A DNA stretch of 28,977 nt, from assembly GCA_027382625.1 (NCBI GenBank), contig JAJKFJ010023932.1, positions 1 through 28,977 on the forward strand. Reading direction: 5' to 3'. A program made the translations under genes and the position numbers. Shown here piece after piece: positions 16,535 to 26,079 of this stretch. This DNA comes from Tetmemena sp. SeJ-2015. Taxonomy: Eukaryota > Ciliophora > Spirotrichea > Sporadotrichida > Oxytrichidae. The notes beneath the pieces were generated by a model. That model saw nothing but the letters and a program-made list of their open reading frames with translations, was not told the DNA's origin and made no database searches. How positions within the stretch are numbered: position 1 is the first letter of the stretch; each line of letters starts with the position of its first letter.

Positions 16535-19500
16535 TCATTATGAATTTATATTAGTTACAGATTTTAATTTAATTTTTTCTATAGAATTTTTAGATATGAG
16601 ATCTTGAGCATATTAATGTGGATTCATCTCCATAAAAGGTTTTGTACTCTGTATTTTTAATTTGTAAAGCAATTCTTCTTAATTGCTTATGGCTTTAGAG
16701 TCGAGATGCTCCAAACGTATAAAAATTAAAGTTTTACATCTAGGTGGGATCTGGGAAAGTGGCCTATTATTTTAAATTTTACTTTGTTACAAATTATCTG
16801 AAATTTGACTTTGTGGGGACTCTTTCAATCCCTAATGTCTGGATTCATGCACTAAAGAGCCTTTTTAGGAATTTAAAATAAAAGTTAATCATACAAAAAA
16901 CTTATGATTTTGACTGGAGAGATTTGAGAGTGTTTTTGGAATGTTATTACTATTGCTCTGAAGTGCAGCGGTTTGCTAAAAGTCTTGATTCTTTAGCTGA
17001 TTTTTATATTCATCTTGATTTTCTCCCTTCTTTGGGTTTTCAGGATTATATAAATAAATTTTATCTTGCCTTATAAAATAAAAAATAAAAACTTAAGAAT
17101 TCTAATTTAAAGTATATCTCAATGTAAAAAGAAAGCTCTAAGATTTTTAACTAATAAATTTTAGTACTCTCTGTGTACTTTATTTTTAATAAAATTAAAG
17201 AGGAATAGAGGAAGTGATTCTTATTTCTTATTGAGTATTTATCTAATGAGATGCTCTAACTGGGCCATTTCGTTCCTTTTCATACTTTGGTTAAATTTTT
17301 GTAGTACTATGCTATTAATCACTTGAACTTTTTTGGGAGCTCGGTGAAAAAACTTCTTCTTCTTTCTTAAGGACTGCACCACAATTCAAACATTAATTTT
17401 CATCACCAGTCACAAGAAAGTCGCACTCCACGTCAAAACATTTTTGCACATTTATTCCTATTTACTTAGACTCTTCAATGACTTTTGCTATCATCCTATT
17501 TCTAAATTGATATAAGTTTGAATAAATTCTGCTTTGATAAATGCATTTTAAAATACTATAGTTTGCATCCTTTCTTAAAGAGCTGCCAGCAAAGTTATTT
17601 GAAGGAGTATAATTAGATTGTCTGAAACGCCCTCTTTCCTTAATATAAAATAAATCAGATTCTTATAATAAAGAGGAAAAAATCTTTTATAGGTTCTTAG
17701 AAATTATGATGAGCCATGTAATGATCTTAAAATAAAAGTTTTAATTATACTAAAGTTTATGATTTTATATTAATTATAAATTAAGAAGCCTTAAACAGAA
17801 TTTTTTTAAAGTAAGATTTCTTCCTCAAAGAAAAAATTGCATCAGATTGGTATTTTTCTAAAAGCATTTTTTTTGTTTTATGGTTCTCGATCATTCTTTA
17901 AAACTTTTCAAATTTAACCATTTAAAAATAAAAATTATTTCCTGATAGAAAGAAGCTAAAAGTTTGAAATCAAATAAGTAAATAAATAAATCATTATCAC
18001 TGAATTCAAAGTCTTTTCTTTCAGCTGCGATTAAAACCAATAAAGTATTCAATTAAAAAGATGATTGTACTGCTGCTATTCTCATTTTATTCATAGAAGA
18101 CCATTGTAGGCTTCATACCTGATCTCAAAATTGACTGAATGACTTCCAACCAACTTTCTTTTCCAGACACGGAACTATCATTAAGCAAATTCCATTTATC
18201 TTTAGACTCTATAGATCCTGATTATGATTTGAGAAATGCTTCACGGTTTTTGAAGTAAGCAACATAATGATGTAATAAAAATGTAAATGAGCTCCCGAAT
18301 AGCAAATCATGCCTGCAATTTTATAATTTTTAGGTTCTCTTCGTTCTCTACTTCCACTATTTTCATAAGTGTAAATGTCTGAAGGGTTTATCTGAAAAGG
18401 TAAGGCAACCAAAACTCTCAAGACATCAATTTATTCTACTTCTTCGTTCCAGGAAAGTCCCATCGAAATAACCTTAGGAAGCGGATTTTCGAGTTTAATG
18501 TGATTAACAGTACTATTTTTATCGCATTAATCTGCCAGGCAGTATTCCTAAGCAATCGACTTATAATCTTAAATTTTGTTATAAATTAATGAATTATGCT
18601 TTAGGTAGATATTAGGGAGTCTCTTATTTATGAATTTTAAAAGTCTCACCTTGGGATCAATTTGACTTGGCAAGTTTATTTATTGAAAGAGATTTTGGAA
18701 CTCCCTTATTTTGTCTACTATCACGTTTCCTTCTATAAAGCATTGGAAATTATTTTTTCCAGTGGATTAAGGATCTTCAGTGTGTCCACATGCGCATTCA
18801 CTTACGTAACTTGATTTGTTGAAGAAAATATCATGAACAAAGCAGTCTAGTTATTATAAACAAGAACTTAAAGATTATCAAAAGTATAGATAAACTTATA
18901 ATTAGATAAAAATTTTCCTATTTTGAGGTACAATTGCAAACAACCTTTTAACTATTGAGTTAATTGATGAGAAAGCAGCACTAAATTTTTATAATCTCTA
19001 TACTAAAGACATTCAAGTCAGATAAATAATTTTCTTTTACTAAAAAGTTAAAGAAAAATCGAAAGAAAATACTTTTAAAGGCTTAAAAATGTATATTCTA
19101 TACATTTTTCAATTAAATTTCCAATGAAACTCTTAGAGTATCCTTTATAAGAAGAGCAGTCAGTATCCACTTCAACAATTGATGTTTCATTAATTCCTTT
19201 ATTCTTAGGCTAATTTTTAATGGCAACATGTGTTGCAGAGGCGTGCAAGACTTCCAAAATAGTCATTAAAGCCTCCTATGCATCTCCAAATTGGCCAACC
19301 TTAAATAATCCTGAAGCCTTATTCATTTCATCGAGCTCATATCTATACCAAAGAATTTAAAAGAAATTAGTTGAAAGACTAGATAAGTTTAGAGCAAGAT
19401 GCAAAAACTTAAGCTCCAGATCTGTTTAAGAGAGGAGTAGATTAACTTCTTAGTTATTTCAACTTTATTAATTTTTAATGACTTATCTTCGGTATCCAAA

Positions 19501-20325
19501 ATTTCTATGCAAGTATCTCTAGTTTGTTCTTTTCAGTTCTCGAGATGTGAGTATTGCCATTTTGACTATCTCGCATCCTCTCAAGAGAAAGGAAAAGATA
19601 ATTTCCTACTCTTTAAAATTTTATAAGTCTAACGGCGAATATGTTGAATTTTAAATTACTTTTATGAAAAAAGGCAAAGCACTCAAGGGTTCAAAATTAT
19701 TTAAAATAGTTTAAACCTCATAAATGAAATTAGGAAGAGTTCAACTCGAGAGTAGGAGAGGCAGATGAGGCGGCTACACTCACTATTCGCTATCAAGACT
19801 TATAAAGAACAAACCAAAGATCCTTGCAATGAAATTTGTGAAGATGGAAGATACCAAGAATAATATAATTAAATATATGTGAAGTGAGTATACATAGCTC
19901 GTCAACTCTGATCTGTATCTTAGCTTTTTCTTCTTGGTCTGCATTTATCTATTCTTTCGTCGACTTTCTTTTAATCTCCTTGGTATAATATGATTGGGAT
20001 TGAAAATTTTAGTTCCTGAAACTTGGTTTTTGTTGATTTTCAAAATATCTCCAAAAAATTGTTGCAATACTCTGATAAAATTTGAAAGAGGTTGCCTTTT
20101 AGTATTTAGAGTTGGTTGCTAATTTTACACTGAGGCGTTTTCAATGTACTATTTGAGACCCCTATCTTTTGTGAGGTGCCAAATACTTTACAAGGCTGCG
20201 TTTAAGAAGCAATTGTTTTTTCCATAATTCTCAAGGCCAAACCATTGTATGGTCGTATCTTAGCATAAGGTTTTATTTTCGCTTTCGCTATCAGAGAAAA
20301 TTTGTTGCTTAATAAATTAGCACAT
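16535..20325 (-). CDS. Gene F: ubiquitin-specific protease (peptidase C19) with zinc-ribbon-like tail
   Basis: Deubiquitinase cutting ubiquitin from substrates, inferred from family motifs. The start is ATG 20325 (MCQFIKQQIF) and the proposed stop is TGA 16535-16537. After eight IESs are removed the frame closes at 752 residues. The Cys box GLENYGKNNCFLNAALQ puts the nucleophile at Cys39. FKVGQFGDAQEALMTILEVL is the family's acidic central motif. CACGHTEDPQ resembles half of the zinc finger. The His box GMICYSGAHYVAYF gives His383, and WNLLNDSSV gives Asp413; SGMKPTMVFYE closes the domain. The motif pattern is like the USP53/54 and plant UCH-related branch, but all three catalytic residues are present, so it may be active. 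The tail is N/Q/S-rich with CFDVECDFLVTGDENQCLNC, a possible zinc site. The end of the tail is the least certain part. Confidence 0.88.
16847..16906 (-). other. IES F8, pointer CAT, 57 bp removed
   Basis: Repeat copies are at 16847-16849 and 16904-16906. Removal joins LSSQNH to ESRHQGLKES and eliminates an in-frame TGA. Confidence 0.65.
17042..17204 (-). other. IES F7, pointer TCCT, 159 bp removed
   Basis: Pointer copies are at 17042-17045 and 17201-17204. Removal joins ITSSIP to ENPKKGENQDEY. The insert is frame-neutral and open, but hydrophobic and unlike the polar flanks. Confidence 0.7.
17621..17859 (-). other. IES F6, pointer AGA or TTT, 236 bp removed
   Basis: Repeat AGA is at 17621-17623 and 17857-17859. 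Removal joins NKKNAFR to QSNYTPSNNF. A nearby TTT pointer gives the same protein. Confidence 0.72.
17890..17995 (-). other. IES F5, pointer AATGAT, 100 bp removed
   Basis: Pointer copies are at 17890-17895 and 17990-17995. Removal joins SSSDND to REPQNKKNAF. Confidence 0.78.
17999..18072 (-). other. IES F4, pointer CAGT, 70 bp removed
   Basis: Pointer copies are at 17999-18002 and 18069-18072. Removal joins QNENSSS to DNDREPQN. The MDS that follows adds only 9 bp. Confidence 0.7.
18266..18289 (-). other. IES F3, pointer CATT, 20 bp removed, inside the catalytic His box
   Basis: Pointer copies are at 18266-18269 and 18286-18289. Removal joins ICYSGAH to YVAYFKN, producing the canonical His box. 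Unexcised, the frame reads an unrelated hydrophobic end. Confidence 0.95.
18841..19161 (-). other. IES F2, pointer GACTGCT, 314 bp removed
   Basis: Pointer copies are at 18841-18847 and 19155-19161. Removal joins SIVEVDTDC to FVHDIFFNKSS, the usual region before the protease zinc finger. Confidence 0.92.
19340..19920 (-). other. IES F1, pointer AGATA, 576 bp removed, with coding-like content
   Basis: Pointer copies are at 19340-19344 and 19916-19920. Removal joins KKKKLRY to ELDEMNKASGLF in frame. The insert is less AT-rich than other IESs. On the minus strand it contains membrane-like IFTNFIARIFGLFFI and, further on, LSYSRVELFLIS, which resemble and are spaced like the N-terminal blocks of genes B and C. 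It may carry an MDS or relic of another gene. Confidence 0.8.
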
Positions 20326-21225
20326 ATTTAGTTTAAATATATAAGCATATTGGAAATTTAATAAATAATGGCATAAAAAATATATTGTTTAAATTAATGG
20401 TTAAAACAATTGAAGAGAAATTGAAGAGTTAATTTTTTGTTATAAAATGACATATTTGATATTTTATTTAAGAGAAATTATTTTACTAATCATGAATTTT
20501 CAATGATCTCTTGTTTACATTTTATTATTCCTTGTAATCTTTCTACTTTCAACCGGCTCTCATATGAGGGATTGTTCTTTGAAAATATACGATTAAAAGT
20601 TCAGTGATTCATTCATATTATATGGATTATATTAATTTTCTTTATTTCAATCTCTGAAGTCAATCTTAGATAGTTACTAATTTATAGTGATATGTTATCA
20701 ACTTTTTCCTAATCAAATTACTTAAAAACTAATTTTAATTTATAAGATACTCCCTTTTATTTTTCTAACCATTAAATTTGTATTAAAATCTCAAAAAAAA
20801 TTAAATATTATAGGATGCTTTTACTCTTGAGGGTTTAAATATTTTGATAGATTAGTAACTTTATGATGGCTTGATCCTGCTAAATCTAATAAATATAGAT
20901 TATTTACAAAAAATAATGCAAGGGAAATTTTGGTGTTTACAAAAATTTTAATCTAATTTCAGGTCAGCATAATAATAATTTTTTAATCTGTACTTATTCT
21001 TAAACTTCTTCGCTTCATTCAAACTTAGAAAAAATGATTTCAAAATAAAACACATAAAACTTCTGCCTAAAAAATTCCATTTTAATCGAAAGTGTTTTAT
21101 ATTATTTTTGTCATAAAAAATCATATAATCCTAATATATTTAAAATAGTACAAGTCTCTTAATTGCAAAAAGGAATGATTAAACCAATTCTTTTCATTTA
21201 TTAGAATGAAATTTGATATCCTTTA
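20326..21225. other. Region upstream of gene F
   Basis: About 900 bp, roughly 80% A+T, without a coding block on either strand. It should hold the F promoter and the germline chromosome boundary, but no motif can be assigned. Confidence 0.5.
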
Positions 21226-21439
21226 TAATTAGAGGAAGAGAGAGAGAGATCGAATTTTTAAATTTTAAATAGAATTGTTTAATTTAAGGTTTCAGTCTTT
21301 TATAAAAATTATTTGAAGAGTATGTTACGAGATTAACCAACAGTATCTATAAAGATTTTTAAAAATACGAATTAATAAATATACTTTGGAGTGCATTATA
21401 ACTTTTAAAAAAATGAAATTAAAAAAAATAATAAAATTG

Positions 21440-23960
21440 ATTAATCTATCTCTTGAACTTGGGCTGTTGGTTTGAGAGTATGATTTTAACTGTATTAGGT
21501 TCCTCTTTTTTCATTTTCTTCTAGCTTTTATTTATGGTTTGGTGGGAGACTATAATTTTATTGACGCAGTGAGCCATTATTTTAAGCTTGCTATTTCTAA
21601 AATTTAATTGATATAACATTTTCAATTTAGGTTATTTGAAATTATAGTAGAATCTCCTCATAAAACTTTTTATTAGGATTCTTTTTTAAAGTCGCAATAA
21701 AATTTTATAAAGCACATCTTTAAATTGAGACCTTGAATATAAAAATTAAAGATTTGTAAAGTTAGTTTTCAAATATAATTCTGATTGTATTAATACCCCA
21801 AAACTATAGCGGATATGATAAATATCAAAGTTTGTTTCTCCTTAATTTTTAATTAACAAAATATTGCTTCCACTCTGGCGGAGGAAGAGCTCAGATTCAT
21901 TAAATTACTTTCTTTTCAAAATTATAAATTCATTTGGATAAGTTTTACCTAAAATAGAAATAAGTTGCATCAATCATTAGATAGAAAGGATTATTTATGT
22001 TAAAAAAGTCCAAAAATCTTTTTATGTGTGACTGTACAAACGTTTAAGTCAACAGAATTTTAATTATATCAAACACTTGAACTAGAAAAATTCTACAAAA
22101 AAAAAAGCTAAAGGATAAATAATAAATCAAATTAACTGCGTGATAATCATATTACTTTTATACTTGTGATTAAATATAAAAGTTAAATTTTAACTTTGCT
22201 GATATCTCTAAATTAATATAAAGTGCCTCCTTATTTTATATTTTCTTGAAGCTTTATACTCTTACTCATCATAATTATTTTTTAAATAATTTGGAACTTT
22301 ACGGCGACTGCCGCAGAGAAAAACAACTGGTCAAGAAAATAATTTTCCATACCTATGATAAATAAATAAGAGTTGAAGAGTAACCTTAAATTATACAATT
22401 TAAAGATATTTTTATAAAAGATGTCTAAAAATAATTTCTAATTAATCTTTAATATCTTTTAATCCTTCTTCACAAACTTTATCTCATTACTAATTATCAA
22501 ATATTTTCCATTAAGAATAATTTAAGAGACATAAAAATCTTCGATGAGGAGTTTTAACATTTTCGGGCGTAAACGAAATAGGATATTTATTATTTGAAAA
22601 GAAAATGAGTACGTTTTGCTTTTTTTTAATTTTAACAATTATATAGATTTATTTATTTTAAAAGCATTATTAAATTTAGAATAGTAATTTGAATACCCAT
22701 CATTGTTTTGACCTTCATAATGAATCTCTTTTACCTATTTCCCTTATTGGTTGATGAAATTAGTGCCATGTTGAGGCATTCTCATTTATTCTTGATTACT
22801 AATTTCCCTAAAGTCATTATAGTAGAAAATTTAATTAAAATCAATGATCAATTATTCAACATTTTTGCGATTAAATCATGGATTCATCCTCAGAGCTTCG
22901 GCTTGTAGGATAAGAATTCAAAAATTAATCTGAGTTTATTCTTTACTTCTCCTTTTAGCCTCTATTAGTGAAAATATGATATACGCGCAAGGTCCCACCT
23001 TCCTTATATGCTTATTTGATAATTTTTGTGTCACTTTTAACTATTTACTTGGCGCTCCCTCAAAAAATTGAAAGGTTATAAAATTCTGCTAATTTTATAT
23101 ACTATCAAATCCTTTAATAATTATTCAAATTGGAGATAGTTCAGATGCCTCTATTATATGCCATTTTAATTTAATAATTAATTTAATTCCCTTTTTATTT
23201 AAATTTTTGCTATAATATAAGAGATGTCTACCTTGCTATTGATGAACTGCTTGGTTTCTATTGCTGGCTATTTGCAACAAAATTTCTTTGCGGGATCTAA
23301 TTTTGAAAAGTAATTTCATTGTGCTTTAAAATTGTTGTAACTTTGCTTCTGGATCTTCCAGCAGCTGATTATTCTATAATATAATGTCAAGCACCTTGAG
23401 TTAGCTTACTGGAAGAACTTTAAAACATTGGCAAACAGCAATTGCTTTTAGTTTGTTTTTGACTACTCCTAATAAAAGTTTAAATATGGTTAAGGGTACA
23501 TGAAAGGTAATGTGGTGATCTTAAAAAGTATTTATTATATTATTAATCAAAATTTTCTGGTAATTTATACCCTTTTTATTTATTGATAAAAACGATTAAT
23601 TTTTCCTTTAAAAATTAAATCTTAACTAAAGTGATTTAAAGTAAACCAAAAATAAATCGCCTAGAAATAATATTTTTGATTACTCTTTATATAATTAAAC
23701 TTAGAATTTTTTGAATCTCTCTTCTAGATTCGCCATTTCAGTCATACTATATTTATTTAGAATATTTTAATGCTCCTCAAGCAGGGTTTGCTCCAAAATG
23801 AATTTTGTCTGTGAGTTGAAGCATCTGAATAGTGAGATACTTTAGTATTTGCCAGACATGGATGAAAATTAGAAACCCATAGACAGGACTTACTACTTCT
23901 GCGATGCAGTCTATTCGAGATAGCCAGATTATTTTTCTCACATAGTCAAAGCCACACAAG
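21440..23960 (-). CDS. Gene G: Q/N/S-rich protein in MDS fragments, unrecognised
   Basis: Limits are approximate. Coding-like blocks on the minus strand, in order: a coiled-coil-like block with QTKFILEQTLLEEHQNI and TEMANLEERFKKF (23.96-23.69 kb); RSSQKQTKSNCCLPMF to NSQQQKPSSSSIARQ (23.49-23.22 kb); KQIVKSDTKIIKQAYKEGG to TSRSSEDESMIQSQK (23.06-22.86 kb); EISNQEQMRMPQHG to NNDGYSNYYSKF (22.80-22.67 kb); and IVSHQTINKSQKKMKKEEP (21.66-21.44 kb). The last block follows a possible ATG at 21661 and might be a separate gene. Composition is typical of polar ciliate proteins, with TAA/TAG often used for Gln. At 23.96-23.78 kb a second frame reads as a membrane segment, so the first block's frame is uncertain. 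Position 24.0 kb has a possible start MKGLLVSQVSYQSAKNEG. Confidence 0.42.
23143..23226 (-). other. IES G2, pointer CATCT, 79 bp removed
   Basis: Pointer copies are at 23143-23147 and 23222-23226. Removal joins SSIARQTS to ELSPI, after which another unresolved insert begins. Confidence 0.5.
23360..23393 (-). other. IES G1, pointer TGCT, 30 bp removed
   Basis: Pointer copies are at 23360-23363 and 23390-23393. Removal joins SSSKLTQGA to GRSRSKVTTIL and deletes an in-frame TGA. Confidence 0.72.
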
Positions 23961-24379
23961 AAAAGAGAAACAATTCAAGCAACCAAGTCAATAATACCTT
24001 CATTTTTTGCAGACTAATAGCTTACTTAGCTAACTAGCAATCCTTTCATTTCAAAGTAAGTTTATTAAACATTCTTAAATATTCTATAGAAATAATATGG
24101 GGATTCTGTTATTGATGAAGCAGTAAATGTTCAAAGATAAAAGGCAGAAACCTAACCCTCTTCCATTCACTACATTCAAAAGTTCAAAAGAATGATGGAC
24201 CTGGGTCTGTCTAAAATAAAACATGAATTCTAATTAAGTGATAATTGAATCTACTGTACATATCAACTCACTCACTAGATTTTAACAAGGAAAGGATGGC
24301 GCAGCCTATATCAAAAACTTCGTTTCAATATTTAATTAAGGTAATTGGTTCATTAAAAAAAAATAAACCTATTTCTTCA

Positions 24380-25318
24380 TCTTATTAAAACATAATTCTT
24401 TAACTTTTTCATTATCGACACAAGTAAAGGACTGCTGAATTAGCTTTCCTGGGTTATTATTTTCATTTCAAATAGATGTTTTCATCCTAAATCTCTTGTT
24501 TGAGTTTTTCAAAAGTGAAAAATTTTTATCGATAGGATTTTATGGAGGTGAATAAGGATCCATGAATATTAATTCAATCGAGATTTCATTTCCAAGGGAT
24601 TTAATCATCTTGCTGTGATGAACTCTTAATTTATCTAGAAATATTTTTAGGTTTCATTTATGAAGTTGTCCTTGATGCCTAGAATTATCATAAAATTTGT
24701 TATCAAAGTCTATTGATCTATCGGGGATGTAATAAAGTTCAAGACCTCGTGAAATAGAAATCCCATAAATCATCACCAGGATTTTATAATTTTGTAGATT
24801 GTCTTATATTTCTATATTAAAATTTCTATTTCTATAGTACAGCTTGAGTCTTGTTGATATAATGAACATAATTTAAGCAAGGAAAACTAATTCTCTGTAG
24901 CTGTCAATAGATGTTTGGATGGCTGTAGCATTCATTGCTCTAGTATTAATACTTTCTCTTTCTTTAGAAATTTGATATTTAAGATTAATAAATAGTTTTA
25001 CTATGTATTTAATTATTTATGTAGAGGCTCTTAATTAAGAAGGGGAGATAAACTAAGCTCATCCCAGCGTATTAAATCAATCTGTTTATGAGATCGTGAA
25101 ATCTATTTGATCAATAGAAAATTAGGTTTTTATTTTTAATAAGTTTTGTCCTTGAGAAATTTTCATCTTTTTGCTATTGCATCTTGACACATATTTTTTT
25201 ACTTTTTTAATATTTAAACCAGTTGGCTTTCTGATTTTAGGGTAGCTATTGTACAAAAAGGTATCAATAGCGGGAGTTAGTGTTCTGTCGCAAAGCAGTA
25301 AGACCACCTCTTCTACGC
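24380..25318 (-). pseudogene. Decayed DDE transposase, Tc1/mariner-like
   Basis: The minus-strand frame reads a basic N-terminal part (VEEVVLLLCDRTLTPA to KKVKKYVSRCNSKKM), then after a degraded stretch the catalytic core: ELVFLAQIMF, YGISISRGLELYYIPD, IFLDKLRVHHSK, PYSPPQNPID. The last two motifs match the second Asp and the third acidic residue of DDE transposases. Decay is visible. The expected first Asp in VFLDE is Ala here, the third residue is Asp instead of Glu, TGA interrupts between QLHK and NLKIF, and the core ends in TGA soon after NPID. Tc1/mariner-type transposons are abundant in germline genomes of these ciliates. I found no terminal inverted repeats or telomere-like ends, so the element type is open. 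Confidence 0.75.
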
Positions 25319-26075
25319 TTCACACATCTTAAAATGATAAGCAGCTGAGTCTTTAGATTTCCAAATTTCTCTAAAATAAAACTCAAATTTAATAGATTAC
25401 TTGAGCGAATAGAGGCGGATAATTTTTTAATAAGATAAAAATTTAAAGGAATAAAGAATATATATATAAGAGAACAAAAATTAAAAAAGGATGCAGAAAA
25501 ATATTTCTGTAAAGAAAGTAATTATTTGAAATACTATTTTTTTAAATTAGGAATTTCTCTCTATCTATCGAAGGTAATTTGACATCTAAAGTATAAACAT
25601 TAAATCTACTTGCGTAAATGAAATTGAGGATTTGCAGCCATTTTAAAAGTTATTGTTTGGATTAATTTAAAACTAAACGTAGGAAGCAAATATTATGAAA
25701 ATAAAAAGTTAATGATAACGGAGTTTTTATTTTTATTCTTGATATACAATAAATTATTTTGAAAATATTTATCTTCTCTTAGGAGCTATGAAACTTTTTG
25801 AGTTAAGACTCAAAATTTGAAATAATATTTCTTATCTTAGAGTAGGAGAATTATTATTTGAAGGAAATTAGTTCCTTTATATATATAACTGACTAAGTTA
25901 AATCATTTCTGCTCTTACTTCATCAATTAAGTCATCTATAAAAAAGAGAATATCTATTTAAGAAATAAAAAGATATAATTAAATTGTTAATTACTTTGTA
26001 TAAAATTATAAACTTTATTTTTTCTTCAAAATAGTTTAAAGGTAAAGAAGATAAATTTTAATTGATCAAACAATA
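25319..26075. other. Region between transposase relic and gene E
   Basis: Very AT-rich. I see no coding block, RNA gene or obvious terminal repeat of the neighbouring transposon. Confidence 0.5.
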
Positions 26076-26079
26076 ACTT

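Noticed and set aside
16603..17217. A 205-codon + strand open frame (TAA/TAG as Gln) containing LECYYYCSEVQRFAKSLDS.
   Set aside because: It is antisense to gene F: the minus strand there encodes polar N/Q/K-rich tail sequence that joins in phase through IESs F7 and F8, and the + frame runs through both MDS and IES.
22708..22908. + strand ORF MTFIMNLFYLFPLLVDE.
   Set aside because: Antisense to the EISNQEQMRMPQHG block of gene G; its hydrophobicity is the complement of Q/N/K-rich codons.
23220..23600. + strand frame with LLLMNCLVSIAGYLQQN and LELAYWKNFKTLANS, at first taken for a leucine-rich repeat protein.
   Set aside because: The minus strand gives a better polar S/Q-rich frame (gene G) once IES G1 is removed.
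23777..23959. Minus-strand ORF MCGFDYVRKIIWLSRID as a membrane protein.
   Set aside because: The overlapping frame with QTKFILEQTLLEEHQNI has stronger coding character and continues further; not fully excluded, since a TTGACT repeat could join this frame to a start near 24.0 kb.
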